In this document: one piece after another, positions 1-8,433 of the stretch | How the letters are laid out: each line of letters opens with the position of its first letter | How positions within the stretch are numbered: the stretch's first letter is position 1 | Notes under the pieces: model-generated | Seen by the model: only the letters and a program-made list of their open reading frames with translations | What the model was told of the DNA's origin: nothing | Databases searched by the model: none | NCBI GenBank assembly: GCA_030648295.1 | Contig: JAUSID010000170.1 | Coordinates: 1-48,490, forward strand | DNA: 48,490 nt | Direction: 5' to 3' | From: Opitutaceae bacterium | GTDB lineage: Bacteria; Verrucomicrobiota; Verrucomicrobiia; Opitutales; Opitutaceae | Program-made: the position numbers and the translations under genes

Positions 1-138
1 CCCGGAGTGCTTGAACGGCTTTGTTGCCTCCACCGTCCCTCCAGGCGGTACCGGGTGGAGCGACCTTTCCCGGGAGGGCTTGTTCTAACTTCCCCACTGA
101 AGTCCCATGGCTTTTCACGGCGCACTGAAATGTCCGGG
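1..138. other. window edge, no gene seen
   Basis: I see no convincing gene here. It is the downstream side of the minus-strand propeller gene. Frames that run through it on the plus strand are arginine-rich shadows of that gene. Confidence 0.5.
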
Positions 139-1473
139 CTAGGGCTCCCGCTCCCAAGCCGCGAGCAATGGCCGCAGGTTCAGCGCGTAAACCCCGCGGT
201 AATCCTCGTGGGTGGAATCGAAGCTCACCCGGCCGCCCGGCAGCCAGCGCGGATGCAGATCGCAACGGACATCGGTCACGGCCGCCGGCGGCGACGCGAA
301 TGCACCCAGCTCGCGCCCGCGGCGGCGTTTCAGATCGTAGACGTAGAGGTGCTGCTTCCGCGCCGCATCCGGGTAACTGTCGTAAAGCATCCAGCGCCCG
401 TCAGCCGAGTAGCTGCAATGCCCGTCGCGCTTGAAAAACGCGGGATCGACGGCGGTAAAGCGCGGTGTCGGGGCATCGGTGATCTCGTAGAGCTGCCGTC
501 CCTGCGGACCATCGCTGTGAAACACGATCGTGGCGTCGTCGCGCCAGTGGTAATGCGAGGCGTAGCCGGGCGGCACGAGGATACGAACTTCACCGCCGTC
601 GCGCGCCGCGGTGAAGACCGCCGTCTGCCAGGCCGACTGGCCCTTCACGGGCGGGCCCGCCGCCGGAAAGTTGCGCAGGAGGAACACGAACCGCGTGGCC
701 GACGGATTGAACGTGATGTGGTTCACGAGCAGCTTCCGCTCCATCAGCGGCGAGAGGGCGCGCACCCGCTCATGCAGCGCGCCGAGGCTCAGCACCAGCC
801 GGCTCCTGCCCGTGCGCAGCTCGCACAGCCAGATGCCGTCGTCCGGCGGGTGCGGCACCCCCGCCCGCGGATCGTCCCGCAGGGCATACCCGTAGCCCGG
901 GCGAAAGTCGTGCATCCGGTCGAAATCGATCGCGAGCCCCCAGCGGCCGTCGCGTGACACGTTGGCCAGCGCCCGGTCGGTGAACGTGCATGCATTCGTG
1001 GCGATGTCGTGTAGCACGCCGCGATAGCCGCGAGCTTCCGGCGCCACTTCGTTGTAGAAAACGCGGCCGGACCCGTCACCGAGCCACTGGAGCATCGCGC
1101 CCTGCTGGAAATTCCACGCGCTCGTTTTCGCGAACGACCGAAACGTGCCCCCGCCCTCGATGTCGATGGTGCCGAGTACCGCCTCGTCGTTTGCCGTTGG
1201 CAGCCGATCGCGGAACGGCACGCGATGCACGAGGTGCCGGCCACCGGCAGCCTCCATCGCGGGAACATCGTAGTATCCAAAAAAGAAGTGCGTTCCCCCG
1301 GGCGTCAGTCGTTCGATGGCCGCTTCAGCCCTCTGCCCCGCGACAGCCCCTGCCCCAGGCGTCCCCCCGAAATCCGCCGCGCGATCCGCCGTGGCGGGAG
1401 AGGCGGGCGGTGCGCCCTTCAATACGGCGAGACCAACGACACCCGTGAGAACGAAGGCGGAAACGGAAGCCAT
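139..1473 (-). CDS. exported beta-propeller-like protein
   Basis: Encodes about 444 residues. The open frame continues upstream to 1629, but that extension is arginine-rich and lacks coding character. The ATG at 1473 is followed by a hydrophobic segment (ASVSAFVLTGVVGLAVL), a signal peptide or membrane anchor, so I chose it. The mature part has a FFFGYYDVP motif and several blade-like strands of the type SADGRWMLYDSYPD and HYHWRDDATIVFHSDG, typical of TolB/WD40-like or oligogalacturonate-lyase-like propellers. The substrate is unknown; a role in carbohydrate or surface-polymer metabolism is only a guess. It is divergent from the oxidoreductase at 1656. Sure of the gene, moderately sure of the fold, not of the function. 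Confidence 0.75.
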   Translation of the reverse strand: MASVSAFVLTGVVGLAVLKGAPPASPATADRAADFGGTPGAGAVAGQRAEAAIERLTPGGTHFFFGYYDVPAMEAAGGRHLVHRVPFRDRLPTANDEAVLGTIDIEGGGTFRSFAKTSAWNFQQGAMLQWLGDGSGRVFYNEVAPEARGYRGVLHDIATNACTFTDRALANVSRDGRWGLAIDFDRMHDFRPGYGYALRDDPRAGVPHPPDDGIWLCELRTGRSRLVLSLGALHERVRALSPLMERKLLVNHITFNPSATRFVFLLRNFPAAGPPVKGQSAWQTAVFTAARDGGEVRILVPPGYASHYHWRDDATIVFHSDGPQGRQLYEITDAPTPRFTAVDPAFFKRDGHCSYSADGRWMLYDSYPDAARKQHLYVYDLKRRRGRELGAFASPPAAVTDVRCDLHPRWLPGGRVSFDSTHEDYRGVYALNLRPLLAAWEREP

Positions 1474-1655
1474 GGGAGAGATCCGTAGGCGGATACGGGC
1501 CTGATGCCGAAATATTTCGCGTTCCGCCGTCATTTCCCTGGAACGCCGATCTGCGCCCACTGGAAAACCTCGAATCCAAGGCGACAAACCTGCCGCGGTG
1601 AGACGCCCCGGAGTGGACGCACGGCTCACGTCGTGCTAGGTCAGTCGCGCCGCCC

Positions 1656-2987
1656 ATGAAATCCACCCGACCCCTCCCCCCGGCGCCGTCCCGACGCTCG
1701 TTTCTCAAAACCATGTTCGCCGCGGGCGCCGCTCCATTGTTCGTGCCCGGTCACGTCCTCGGCGCCAACGGGCAGACCGCTCCCTCGAACAAGATCACCG
1801 TCGGCGTTATCGGCGTCGGCGCGCAAGGCACGGCCGACATGCGAAATTTCCTCGGTTTGGATGACGTGCGCGTCACGGCGATCTGCGACGTCAACCAGCG
1901 CGCCATCACGCGCGTTCGCAACCGAATCGCCGAGGAATACGGCGGTGCGGACGTCAAGGTGATGCGGGACTTTCGCGAGCTCAACGCCGACCCGTCGATC
2001 GATGCAGTGCTCATGGCGCTCCCGGTGCACTGGCACAGCGTGCCGTCGCTCGACGCCATCCTGCACGGCAAGCACCTCTTCCATGAGAAGCCGATGGCAC
2101 TCTCGCTGGAGGAGGGCAAACGGGTCCGGGCGGCGGTGAAGAAGAAGGGAGTGGTGTTCCAGTTCGGCACGCAACAGCGGTCCGATCAAAAATTCCGCTG
2201 GGCCTGCGAGCTCGCGCTCAACGGCCGGCTCGGCCGGATCCGAGGAATCGAGGTGTGCGTCCCGGCCGGCAAGGCGGGGCCAATCTACCCGCCGCAGCAC
2301 GTGCCGGAAACGCTGGACTGGGAGCGCTGGGTCGGACCCGCGCCGGCAACGCCGTTTCACCCGGAGAAACTGAAGCGGGATAATCACGAGAACATGACCG
2401 CATTTTCGCTCGGCATGATCTCCTGCTGGGGTATCCATCATCTCGATATCGCGCAGTGGGGCAACGGGGCCGACGCCACCGGCCCGCGGTCCGTAAAGGG
2501 AACCGGCGAATTCGCGACCGAGGGCGACCACGACGCGATCATGAAATGGCACGTGGACTTCGAATTCGAGAATGGCGCGCCGATCACCTTCGTACACGAA
2601 GGCGCGGAGGGTTTCACGCACGGGATTCGGTTTGTCGGCGAAAGCGGCTGGGTGCATGTCCGCCGCGGCGTGCTCACGGCGTCGGACGAGACGTTCCTGC
2701 GCGATCCCCAGAACAAGGTGGGCACGATGCCGGTAAAACTGGCCATCAGCGTCGATCACACCCGCGACTTCATCGCGGCGATCCGACAGAAACGCCGCGC
2801 GATCTGCGACGTCGAGACGGCGCTGCGTTCCGACACGCTATGCCAGCTGGCGTTGATCGCCGCGAAACGGGGCCGCGGGCTGAAGTGGGATCCCAGAGCA
2901 GAGCAGTTTATCAACGACGACGCGGCCAACGCCATGCTCCAACCACGCCCATTCCGCGGCGAATGGAAGCTGCCGAGCGTGACCTGA
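1656..2987 (+). CDS. Gfo/Idh/MocA family oxidoreductase, Tat-exported
   Basis: A 443-residue NAD(P)-dependent sugar or polyol dehydrogenase-like protein. Residues 13-18 read RRSFLK and are followed by a hydrophobic stretch ending in VLGA: a twin-arginine signal, so the enzyme is probably exported folded with its cofactor. A Rossmann motif GVIGVGAQG lies near residues 50-58. EKP at 144-146 is the family's usual catalytic-lysine site. The C-terminal half is the standard Gfo/Idh/MocA alpha/beta domain. Such Tat-tagged members are abundant in Verrucomicrobia and Planctomycetes and often act on sugars released from polysaccharides; the exact substrate cannot be read from sequence. The gene stands alone between a divergent propeller gene and convergent recJ. 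Confidence 0.9.
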   Translation: MKSTRPLPPAPSRRSFLKTMFAAGAAPLFVPGHVLGANGQTAPSNKITVGVIGVGAQGTADMRNFLGLDDVRVTAICDVNQRAITRVRNRIAEEYGGADVKVMRDFRELNADPSIDAVLMALPVHWHSVPSLDAILHGKHLFHEKPMALSLEEGKRVRAAVKKKGVVFQFGTQQRSDQKFRWACELALNGRLGRIRGIEVCVPAGKAGPIYPPQHVPETLDWERWVGPAPATPFHPEKLKRDNHENMTAFSLGMISCWGIHHLDIAQWGNGADATGPRSVKGTGEFATEGDHDAIMKWHVDFEFENGAPITFVHEGAEGFTHGIRFVGESGWVHVRRGVLTASDETFLRDPQNKVGTMPVKLAISVDHTRDFIAAIRQKRRAICDVETALRSDTLCQLALIAAKRGRGLKWDPRAEQFINDDAANAMLQPRPFRGEWKLPSVT

Positions 2988-3083
2988 GCGTTCGGTTTGT
3001 TTCCCGACGACAGCTACGGGATCGGGAGCAGCCGAGGGCAGGCAGCGCGCGCTCAGTCGCGTATCAATTCGTCAGTCGGCCGG

Positions 3084-3216
3084 ACCAGCGTCGTTATCGT
3101 AGCAGCCGAGGTAACGAGGCTGGAGCAGCGGCCCGCACGCGCCAGCGTCGTGACCTCCGCTGCTACAGGATCGGCGACAGCCGAGCCGAAACCAGCGTCG
3201 TTACCTCCGCTGCTAC
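3084..3216. repeat. REP-like inverted repeat group
   Basis: Three copies of a ~26-bp motif lie between the convergent oxidoreductase and recJ genes. Copies at about 3141-3166 and 3191-3216 read forward (CCAGCGTCGT, then CTCCGCTGCTAC). The copy at about 3099-3124 is the reverse complement with roughly two mismatches. A half copy (ACCAGCGTCGTTATC) starts near 3084. The opposed orientation can form hairpins and could act as a bidirectional terminator. No coding function is seen in the 238-base gap. Confidence 0.65.
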
Positions 3217-3225
3217 GGGTCGACG

Positions 3226-4947
3226 TCACCGCGGCTCGCGCCAGTCGATCAGTGCCACCTGCAAGAGCCGGCGGCCATTGAAATGGTTCCATTTCAGCTC
3301 CACCGCCAGATCGAGCAGCTTGTTTAGCGGCGGCAGTCGGTGAGCCAGTTTCCAGGCGACACCATGGAGCCGGCGACCGCGGCCATCCTCGAACGTGAAC
3401 CGGAAATGCTGCTCCTTGAAAACCTCCGGGGCCGTGCGCAAGACCACGCCGTGCACGCCGAAGATCGGTTCGGGATTGCCCTGGCCGAACGGATGCAAGC
3501 CATCCAACTCCTCCGTCAAACGCTCCGTGATCTGTTCCGGCGTCAGCCACACGGCCACGTCGAGACGCGCCTCGGCAATGTCGCCACCCGCATGGGCGCG
3601 AACCGCTTCGGCGAAACGGCTGCGGAATGTGTCGAGGTGAAGCTTCGGCAGTGCCACGCCCACCGCCATCGGATGGCCGCCCCAACTCGTCAGGTGTTCG
3701 CAGCAGTCCGCGAGCACCTCGACCAGATTGATTCCGTCGACGCTTCGGCCCGAGCCTTTGGCGAACTCGCCCTCGTTCCCGAGGACGACGCACGGCCGGT
3801 TGTATTTGCGCGTCACGCGGCCGGCGACGATCCCGACCACGCCCGGGTGCCAGTTCTCTGCGAACAGCACGATGCCCGCGTGGGCGGCGAACTGGCTCTC
3901 GATCAATTTTTCCGCCTCGTCGGTGATCGCGCGTTCGATTTCCTGCCGTTCGCGATTGAAGGTGTCGAGCTGCCGCGCCGTTTCCGTGGAGAACGCCACA
4001 TCGTCGCTGAGCAACAGCTCGACCGAAAGCGCCGCGTCGGCCAGCCGGCCGCTCGCGTTGATCCGCGGCCCCAGCCGGAAGGAGATGTCGGTCGGCGTGA
4101 TTCCCTGCAACGGCTTCACACCGGAGACTTCCATCAGCGCCCGGAGCCCCGGGCGATTCGTCTGCTCCAGGATCCGCAATCCATGCCGCGCCAGGATCCG
4201 GTTCTCACCCGTCAACGGTACGAGATCGGCAATCGTTCCCAGGGCGACGAGATCCAGGTGATCGCGCAGTTTGATTCGAAACGCGACGGGGTGATTCTCC
4301 AGCCGCAGTTGCTTCAACAGCCCGTGCGCCAGTTTGAACACGAGTCCGACCGTGCACAGGTGCCGCCACGCGTGATCACCATTCGTCTCGTCCGCCTGCA
4401 CGTGCGGATTGATCAGGATCGCGTCGACCAGCGCCTCGTCCTTCGAGCGATGGTGATCGATGACCATCACATCGATGCCCTGCTCCCGCAGGTACGCGGC
4501 CTCCGGGCGTGAGTTCGTGCCGCAATCGAGCGCGATGAACAGGTTCGGCTTGCCGGCCTCGAGCGCGCGATCGATGGCGCTGCGCGACAGCCCGTAGCCA
4601 TCCTCGGAGCGCCGGGGCACGACGAACCGCGGATTGAGCCCGAAACGTCGCAGCACCATCACGAGCAGCGCAGTGCTACTGACGCCGTCGACGTCGTAGT
4701 CGCCGAGAACGACGATTTGTTCGCGCTGCGCGATCGCCTGGCGGAGCCGCGTCGCCGCGACCTCCAGGTTGCGCAGGAGAAAGGGATCGTTCAGCCCGGC
4801 GAGAGCAGGCTGAAGGAACGCGCTCGCCGCGGTGCCTTCGCCCAAGCCGGCGCGCAACAGGAGTTCCGCCAGCACGCGGCTGACGCCCGCTCGTTTGCTC
4901 AGCGCCTCGACCTCTTCGGCCGGGAATGGCGTGTGCGTCCAGCGCAT
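3226..4947 (-). CDS. recJ: single-stranded-DNA-specific exonuclease RecJ
   Basis: A 573-residue 5'-3' ssDNA exonuclease of the DHH superfamily, acting in RecF-pathway recombination and mismatch or base-excision repair in the cytoplasm. The phosphoesterase motifs are in order: DYDVDG at 83-88, ALDCGTNS near 139-146, DHH at 164-166, and a later GGHPMAVG (DHHA1 motif). The C-terminal domain ends with NHFNGRRLLQVALIDWRE. Length fits the family. The start is the ATG at 4947. It lies downstream of secDF on the same strand with a ~117-bp gap that contains a palindrome, so it may have its own promoter. Confidence 0.96.
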   Translation of the reverse strand: MRWTHTPFPAEEVEALSKRAGVSRVLAELLLRAGLGEGTAASAFLQPALAGLNDPFLLRNLEVAATRLRQAIAQREQIVVLGDYDVDGVSSTALLVMVLRRFGLNPRFVVPRRSEDGYGLSRSAIDRALEAGKPNLFIALDCGTNSRPEAAYLREQGIDVMVIDHHRSKDEALVDAILINPHVQADETNGDHAWRHLCTVGLVFKLAHGLLKQLRLENHPVAFRIKLRDHLDLVALGTIADLVPLTGENRILARHGLRILEQTNRPGLRALMEVSGVKPLQGITPTDISFRLGPRINASGRLADAALSVELLLSDDVAFSTETARQLDTFNRERQEIERAITDEAEKLIESQFAAHAGIVLFAENWHPGVVGIVAGRVTRKYNRPCVVLGNEGEFAKGSGRSVDGINLVEVLADCCEHLTSWGGHPMAVGVALPKLHLDTFRSRFAEAVRAHAGGDIAEARLDVAVWLTPEQITERLTEELDGLHPFGQGNPEPIFGVHGVVLRTAPEVFKEQHFRFTFEDGRGRRLHGVAWKLAHRLPPLNKLLDLAVELKWNHFNGRRLLQVALIDWREPR

Positions 4948-5001
4948 GGTGAATGCTGGGCCTTTCCGCGCGTCATGGCGAGCGAGGCGAAACGGACCTC
5001 A

Positions 5002-5017
5002 GGCTCCGGCCGGAGCC
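5002..5017 (-). terminator. 16-bp perfect palindrome downstream of secDF
   Basis: GGCTCCGGCCGGAGCC is a perfect palindrome about 50 bases after the secDF stop on the minus strand. It could terminate the yajC-secDF transcript before recJ. No T-run follows, so an intrinsic-terminator role is uncertain. Confidence 0.3.
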
Positions 5018-5064
5018 GGGGGGATCATGGGTTCGCTAGCCGCGCAATGACATCGCGGGAGGGC

Positions 5065-7260
5065 TTATTCCGCCGCCTTGCTGGTGCCCTGCCACTCGTA
5101 TTTCGGCGCAATGTCGTGGTGCGCCTCGACGTGCTTCCGGTCTCCCTTGTGCCACCAGTAGAAGACCGGGCTGGCGATAAAGAGGGACGAGAACGTGCCG
5201 GTGATCACACCAATCAGCAGCGTGAACGCGATGTCGTTCACATCGCCCGTGGTCACGGCAATCAGCGTGATCGCGGTGAGCAAGGTCGTGCCGCCGGTGA
5301 TGATGGTTCGCGAGAGCGTCAGATTCAGCGAGCGGTTCACGATGTCGCGCAGGGTGCCGATCGGGTTCAGCTTCAGCTCTTCCCGGATCCGGTCGAACAC
5401 GACGATGGTGTCGTTGATGGAGTAACCGATAATCAGCAGGATCGCCGCCACCATCGGGGCATTGAACTGGCGATCGAAGAGCACGAAAAGACCGATGGTG
5501 ATAAAAAGGTCATGGACGGTCGAGACGACGGCGCCCATGCCGTAGCCGAACTCGAACCGAAAGGCCACGTAGAGGAGAATCAGCACGAGCGACCAGAAGA
5601 TCGACCAAGCGGCGTTCCACTGGATTTCCTTGCCGACGGCCGGACCAATGCGGCTCTCGCCCGCGATCTCCAGCTTCGCGTTGGGCAGCCCCTGCTGGAT
5701 CTTCTGGACCGACGACTTGCCCTCGTTGAAGGGAGTGGTAATGCGCAGCAACTCTCGGTCCGCACCGATCGGCCGCTGGTAGGAGAAGTTCACTTCCTTG
5801 ATGCCGGCCTGGTTCGCCACGCGCCGGAACTCGGACAGCTCCACCCGCTGGCCGTAATTGAGCGTCACCATGTCGCCGCCGAGAAAATCGATGCCGTAGA
5901 TGGATTTCCCCTTGAAGGCGACGATCACGAGGCCGATCAGCACGATGCTCCACGAAGTGATGAACGCGATGCGGGCGTAGCGCAGAAAGTCGATTTTCGT
6001 GCTCTGCAGGACGGAGAACATCCGCAAGGACTTGATGACACCGTTGTGAATCAGGAATTCCAGCACGAGTTTGCTCACGACGACGGCGGCGAACATCGTG
6101 CTGAAGATACCGATCGCGAGCGTGACGCCGAAGCCCTTCACCGGGCCGGTGCCGAGCGCAATCATGATCGCGGCCACGAAGAGCGTGGTGATGTTCGAAT
6201 CGAAAATCGCGGTCCACGCCTTGTCGAAGCCGGCCTCGAGCGCCGTACCGAGCGACTTCCCCGTCTTCAACTCCTCGCGCATGCGCTCGAAGATGAGGAT
6301 GTTCGCGTCGACCGACATCGCCAGGGTGAGCACGATGCCGGCAATGCCCGGCATGGTCAGCGTGGCACCAATGCTCGCCATCACGCCGAGGGTGATGAGC
6401 ACGTTGATGCCCATGCCGATTGCCGCCACGATGCCGCCGATGGTGTAGAAGACGATCATGAACCCAACGGTCAGTGCGGTGCTGAAGATGAAGGCGGTCT
6501 TCGCACTGGCCACGGCGTCCGTGGCCAGCGTCGGGCCGACCTCGTACTGCTCGCGCACGGCGAGTTCGACGTCGAGCGGGTTGTTCAGGACATTTGCCAG
6601 GTTGATGGCCTCGCGATCGGAAAAGCTCCCCGTGATTTGAGCGGAATCGCTGTTGATCTCCTCGCGGACGGTCGGCGCGGAGTAGAGTTTGCCATCAAGC
6701 ACGATGGCGAGACGGCCAAGACGTCCAGCCTGCTGCCCACCCTCGGCGATATGGCGCGTCACCTCGGCAAAGCGCACCTTACCCTCCTTCGTGAACTCGA
6801 GGATGACCTCGGGCTTACCGTACATGTCCGGTCGGGCATACGAGTTTGAGATCATCTCGCCTGTCATTTCCGGAATGCGCTTCACGAACAGTTCCTCGGT
6901 GCCGGTTTCACCGCGGCGGCCCTCGTAATCCAGGGTCTTGAGCTCGTAACCCGTGGGCGGCTCGACACCCGGACCGGGGGTGACCGAGGGATGCACGATC
7001 CGGAAATCCAGCCGGGCCGGCGCCTTCACGAGATCGATGACGTCGGGGTTGTCCTTCGTGTTCACGCCCGGCAGCTGAATTTCGATGCGATTCTCGCCGA
7101 TGGGACGCACGATGGGCTCGGCGACGCCAAGGCCGTTGATGCGGGCGCTGATGATATCGATCGCCTTGCTCAGCTTCTCCTGCCGCGCGTATTGATCGAC
7201 GTTTTCACCCGCCCGTTCGACGGCCTCGAGGGTCACCGCGATTCCGCCCTTTAGGTCCAA
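5065..7260 (-). CDS. secDF: protein translocase SecDF, main part after an in-frame TAG
   Basis: Fused SecD and SecF, membrane components that use the proton gradient to help complete Sec-dependent export. This open stretch holds GLDLKGGIAVTLE, the SecD periplasmic domain (SARINGLGVAEP...IEIQLPG), the SecD membrane block (SVDANILIFERMREELK), then the SecF half (GIDFLGGDMVTL...SINDTIVVFDRIREELKLNP). The N-terminal ~105 residues of SecD, with its first membrane segment, lie upstream in the same frame but are cut off by one TAG at 7297-7299. The listed start is a TTG that follows the stop and is unlikely to be a true start. The full unit would be 5065-7617, about 850 codons. Confidence 0.9.
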   Translation of the reverse strand: MDLKGGIAVTLEAVERAGENVDQYARQEKLSKAIDIISARINGLGVAEPIVRPIGENRIEIQLPGVNTKDNPDVIDLVKAPARLDFRIVHPSVTPGPGVEPPTGYELKTLDYEGRRGETGTEELFVKRIPEMTGEMISNSYARPDMYGKPEVILEFTKEGKVRFAEVTRHIAEGGQQAGRLGRLAIVLDGKLYSAPTVREEINSDSAQITGSFSDREAINLANVLNNPLDVELAVREQYEVGPTLATDAVASAKTAFIFSTALTVGFMIVFYTIGGIVAAIGMGINVLITLGVMASIGATLTMPGIAGIVLTLAMSVDANILIFERMREELKTGKSLGTALEAGFDKAWTAIFDSNITTLFVAAIMIALGTGPVKGFGVTLAIGIFSTMFAAVVVSKLVLEFLIHNGVIKSLRMFSVLQSTKIDFLRYARIAFITSWSIVLIGLVIVAFKGKSIYGIDFLGGDMVTLNYGQRVELSEFRRVANQAGIKEVNFSYQRPIGADRELLRITTPFNEGKSSVQKIQQGLPNAKLEIAGESRIGPAVGKEIQWNAAWSIFWSLVLILLYVAFRFEFGYGMGAVVSTVHDLFITIGLFVLFDRQFNAPMVAAILLIIGYSINDTIVVFDRIREELKLNPIGTLRDIVNRSLNLTLSRTIITGGTTLLTAITLIAVTTGDVNDIAFTLLIGVITGTFSSLFIASPVFYWWHKGDRKHVEAHHDIAPKYEWQGTSKAAE

Positions 7261-7296
7261 GCCTTGCTGGAGCTTGGCCTTGGAACGGCGCAGCAG

Positions 7297-7299
7297 CTA
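7297..7299 (-). other. in-frame amber codon inside secDF
   Basis: TAG stands between codons for LLA and LLRR. I expect a charged residue such as Glu there, so a single G-to-T change from GAG would explain it. The frame is otherwise intact on both sides. speA in this window ends in TAG, so a general amber reassignment is unlikely. Sequencing error, a recent nonsense mutation or readthrough remain. Confidence 0.85.
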
Positions 7300-7617
7300 G
7301 GCCAGGAGAATGTCGTTCCGCTTTTCGATGTTCCGCAGGGAGGCTTCGAGCGGGATATCCGGAAAGAACTCGGTCAGGTCGATCCGGCGGTCCTTGCCGA
7401 TCTGCTTGAGCGCGACGAATTCGCTGGGGGCCTGGGTGCTCTTCTTGCGGGCGCTCGCCTCGTCCACGAGCTTCGCGAACTCCGCCGGCTTCGCCGTGGC
7501 GTGAGATTTCGCGTATTCGGGGAACGAAGGCGCGTCGTTGAACGGAATGAGCTGCGTCACCGCCCACGCCACGAGGGCGAGGCAGAGCAGAACTTTCCAG
7601 AGGTTGCGTTTCAGCAT
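7297..7617 (-). CDS. secDF: SecD N-terminal fragment, ends at in-frame TAG
   Basis: About 106 residues beginning MLKRNLWKVLLCLALVAWAV, the first membrane helix of SecD, and running to EKRNDILLA before a TAG. Reading past the TAG in the same frame gives LLRRSKAKLQQGLDLKGG, which continues directly into the SecD domain with no loss of sequence. I chose the ATG at 7617 because the open frame upstream of it (to 7683) is a poor extension before the membrane helix. This is one gene with the next entry downstream, not an independent protein. Confidence 0.8.
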   Translation of the reverse strand: MLKRNLWKVLLCLALVAWAVTQLIPFNDAPSFPEYAKSHATAKPAEFAKLVDEASARKKSTQAPSEFVALKQIGKDRRIDLTEFFPDIPLEASLRNIEKRNDILLA

Positions 7618-7708
7618 GGGTCGATTGGGTTGAAAGGGGCTCGCTCCGCGAAAACCTAGACGCCGGAGCCAGGCTTGGGGCATTTTGGTTTTCCGCGTCG
7701 CGGAAAAC

Positions 7709-8059
7709 TCACTTCTTCTCGGACTCCTGGCGCTTCAGGACCGTCTGAACGAAGCCCTTGCCGAGTTCGATTTTCGTGTTGTCGGCAATCCGCACGACGA
7801 ACCGGTCTTCCTTCACGTTGGTGATGACGCCAAAAATTCCGCCATTGGTGATGATCTCGTCGCCCGACTGCAGGGCCTTGAGCATCTTTTCGTGTTCCTT
7901 CTGCTTCTTTCGCTGCGGCGCGATGAGGATGAAATACATCGCCGCGAAGATCAGAATCATCGGCAGGAACTGCCATAATCCGCTCGGCGGCGGCTGTCCC
8001 GGCGCGGCGGTCTGGGCAAGGAACTGCGGCAGGCTGATCAGCGAGGACATTTTCGACAT
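7709..8059 (-). CDS. yajC: preprotein translocase subunit YajC
   Basis: A small accessory subunit of the SecDF-YajC complex. From the ATG at 8059 it has 116 residues: a short periplasmic or N-terminal part, one strong membrane helix (FLPMILIFAAMYFILIAPQ), the family hallmark RKKQKEHEKMLKAL, then the cytoplasmic beta domain GDEIITNGGIFGVITNV. ATG codons at 8059 and 8050 are both possible; the frame also opens to 8095. It is directly upstream of secDF on the same strand (about 90 bases apart), the usual operon order. Confidence 0.93.
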   Translation of the reverse strand: MSKMSSLISLPQFLAQTAAPGQPPPSGLWQFLPMILIFAAMYFILIAPQRKKQKEHEKMLKALQSGDEIITNGGIFGVITNVKEDRFVVRIADNTKIELGKGFVQTVLKRQESEKK

Positions 8060-8095
8060 TGCGGTTTGGTTGATTTGAAAAAAGAAAACACGCAT

Positions 8096-8433
8096 CTAAC
8101 TGATTCGGCTCCGGCAAAAGCAAGCCATAACCTCGGCGGTTCGGGACCGTGATGCCGGGCGTTTACCGCGCCAGGGCGGTGACGTCTTGTTCGGTCAATA
8201 AGTTGGGTCTGGTCCGAATCGATCGGACGAAAAAGCGCGATTCCCCCGCGCGCAGCGCGGATTTAGCAGCCCGTCTGGGATGGTGGGATGGCGCGTGATT
8301 TGCTCAATGAACTGTTCGCCCAGAACCTCGGACCAAATTTGCAGGTCCGACGGGCTGCTAGCCGCTTGCGTTGCTGCTTCTTCACTCTCAATTCTCAAGG
8401 CCTGAATTCTGAACTGCCTCCCAAACCATTGCG
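8096..8433. other. 338-bp divergent intergenic region with a MITE-like element
   Basis: This is the gap between yajC (minus) and speA (plus), so both promoters should be here, though I cannot place clear -35/-10 boxes. It holds a ~97-bp element with 12-bp terminal inverted repeats, listed separately. A minus-strand open frame at 8195-8398 crosses the element; I do not accept it as a confident gene. Confidence 0.5.
8264..8360. mobile_element. MITE-like element with 12-bp terminal inverted repeats
   Basis: TAGCAGCCCGTC at 8264-8275 and its exact reverse complement GACGGGCTGCTA at 8349-8360 bound a 97-bp unit. The inner part is open on the minus strand and reads like protein (SDLQIWSEVLGEQFIEQITR). 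No transposase is nearby, so if it moves it must be mobilised in trans. I see no clear target-site duplication. Confidence 0.4.

Noticed and set aside
4717-6849. Long plus-strand open frame (710 codons) opposite secDF and recJ
   Set aside because: It is rich in Arg, His, Asp and Glu without domains, and is the antisense shadow of well-recognised genes. The same applies to long frames at 3340-4512, 19718-21454, 26667-28511, 30476-32245 and 43477-44982.
5065-7617. Amber reassignment in this organism as the cause of the secDF TAG
   Set aside because: speA also ends in TAG, so TAG is used as a normal stop here, and the minus-strand GT4 gene at 24310 also ends in TAG.
8195-8398. 67-codon minus-strand frame over the MITE-like element
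   Set aside because: The inner part looks protein-like, but the frame's ends are arbitrary and the element boundaries explain the sequence better.
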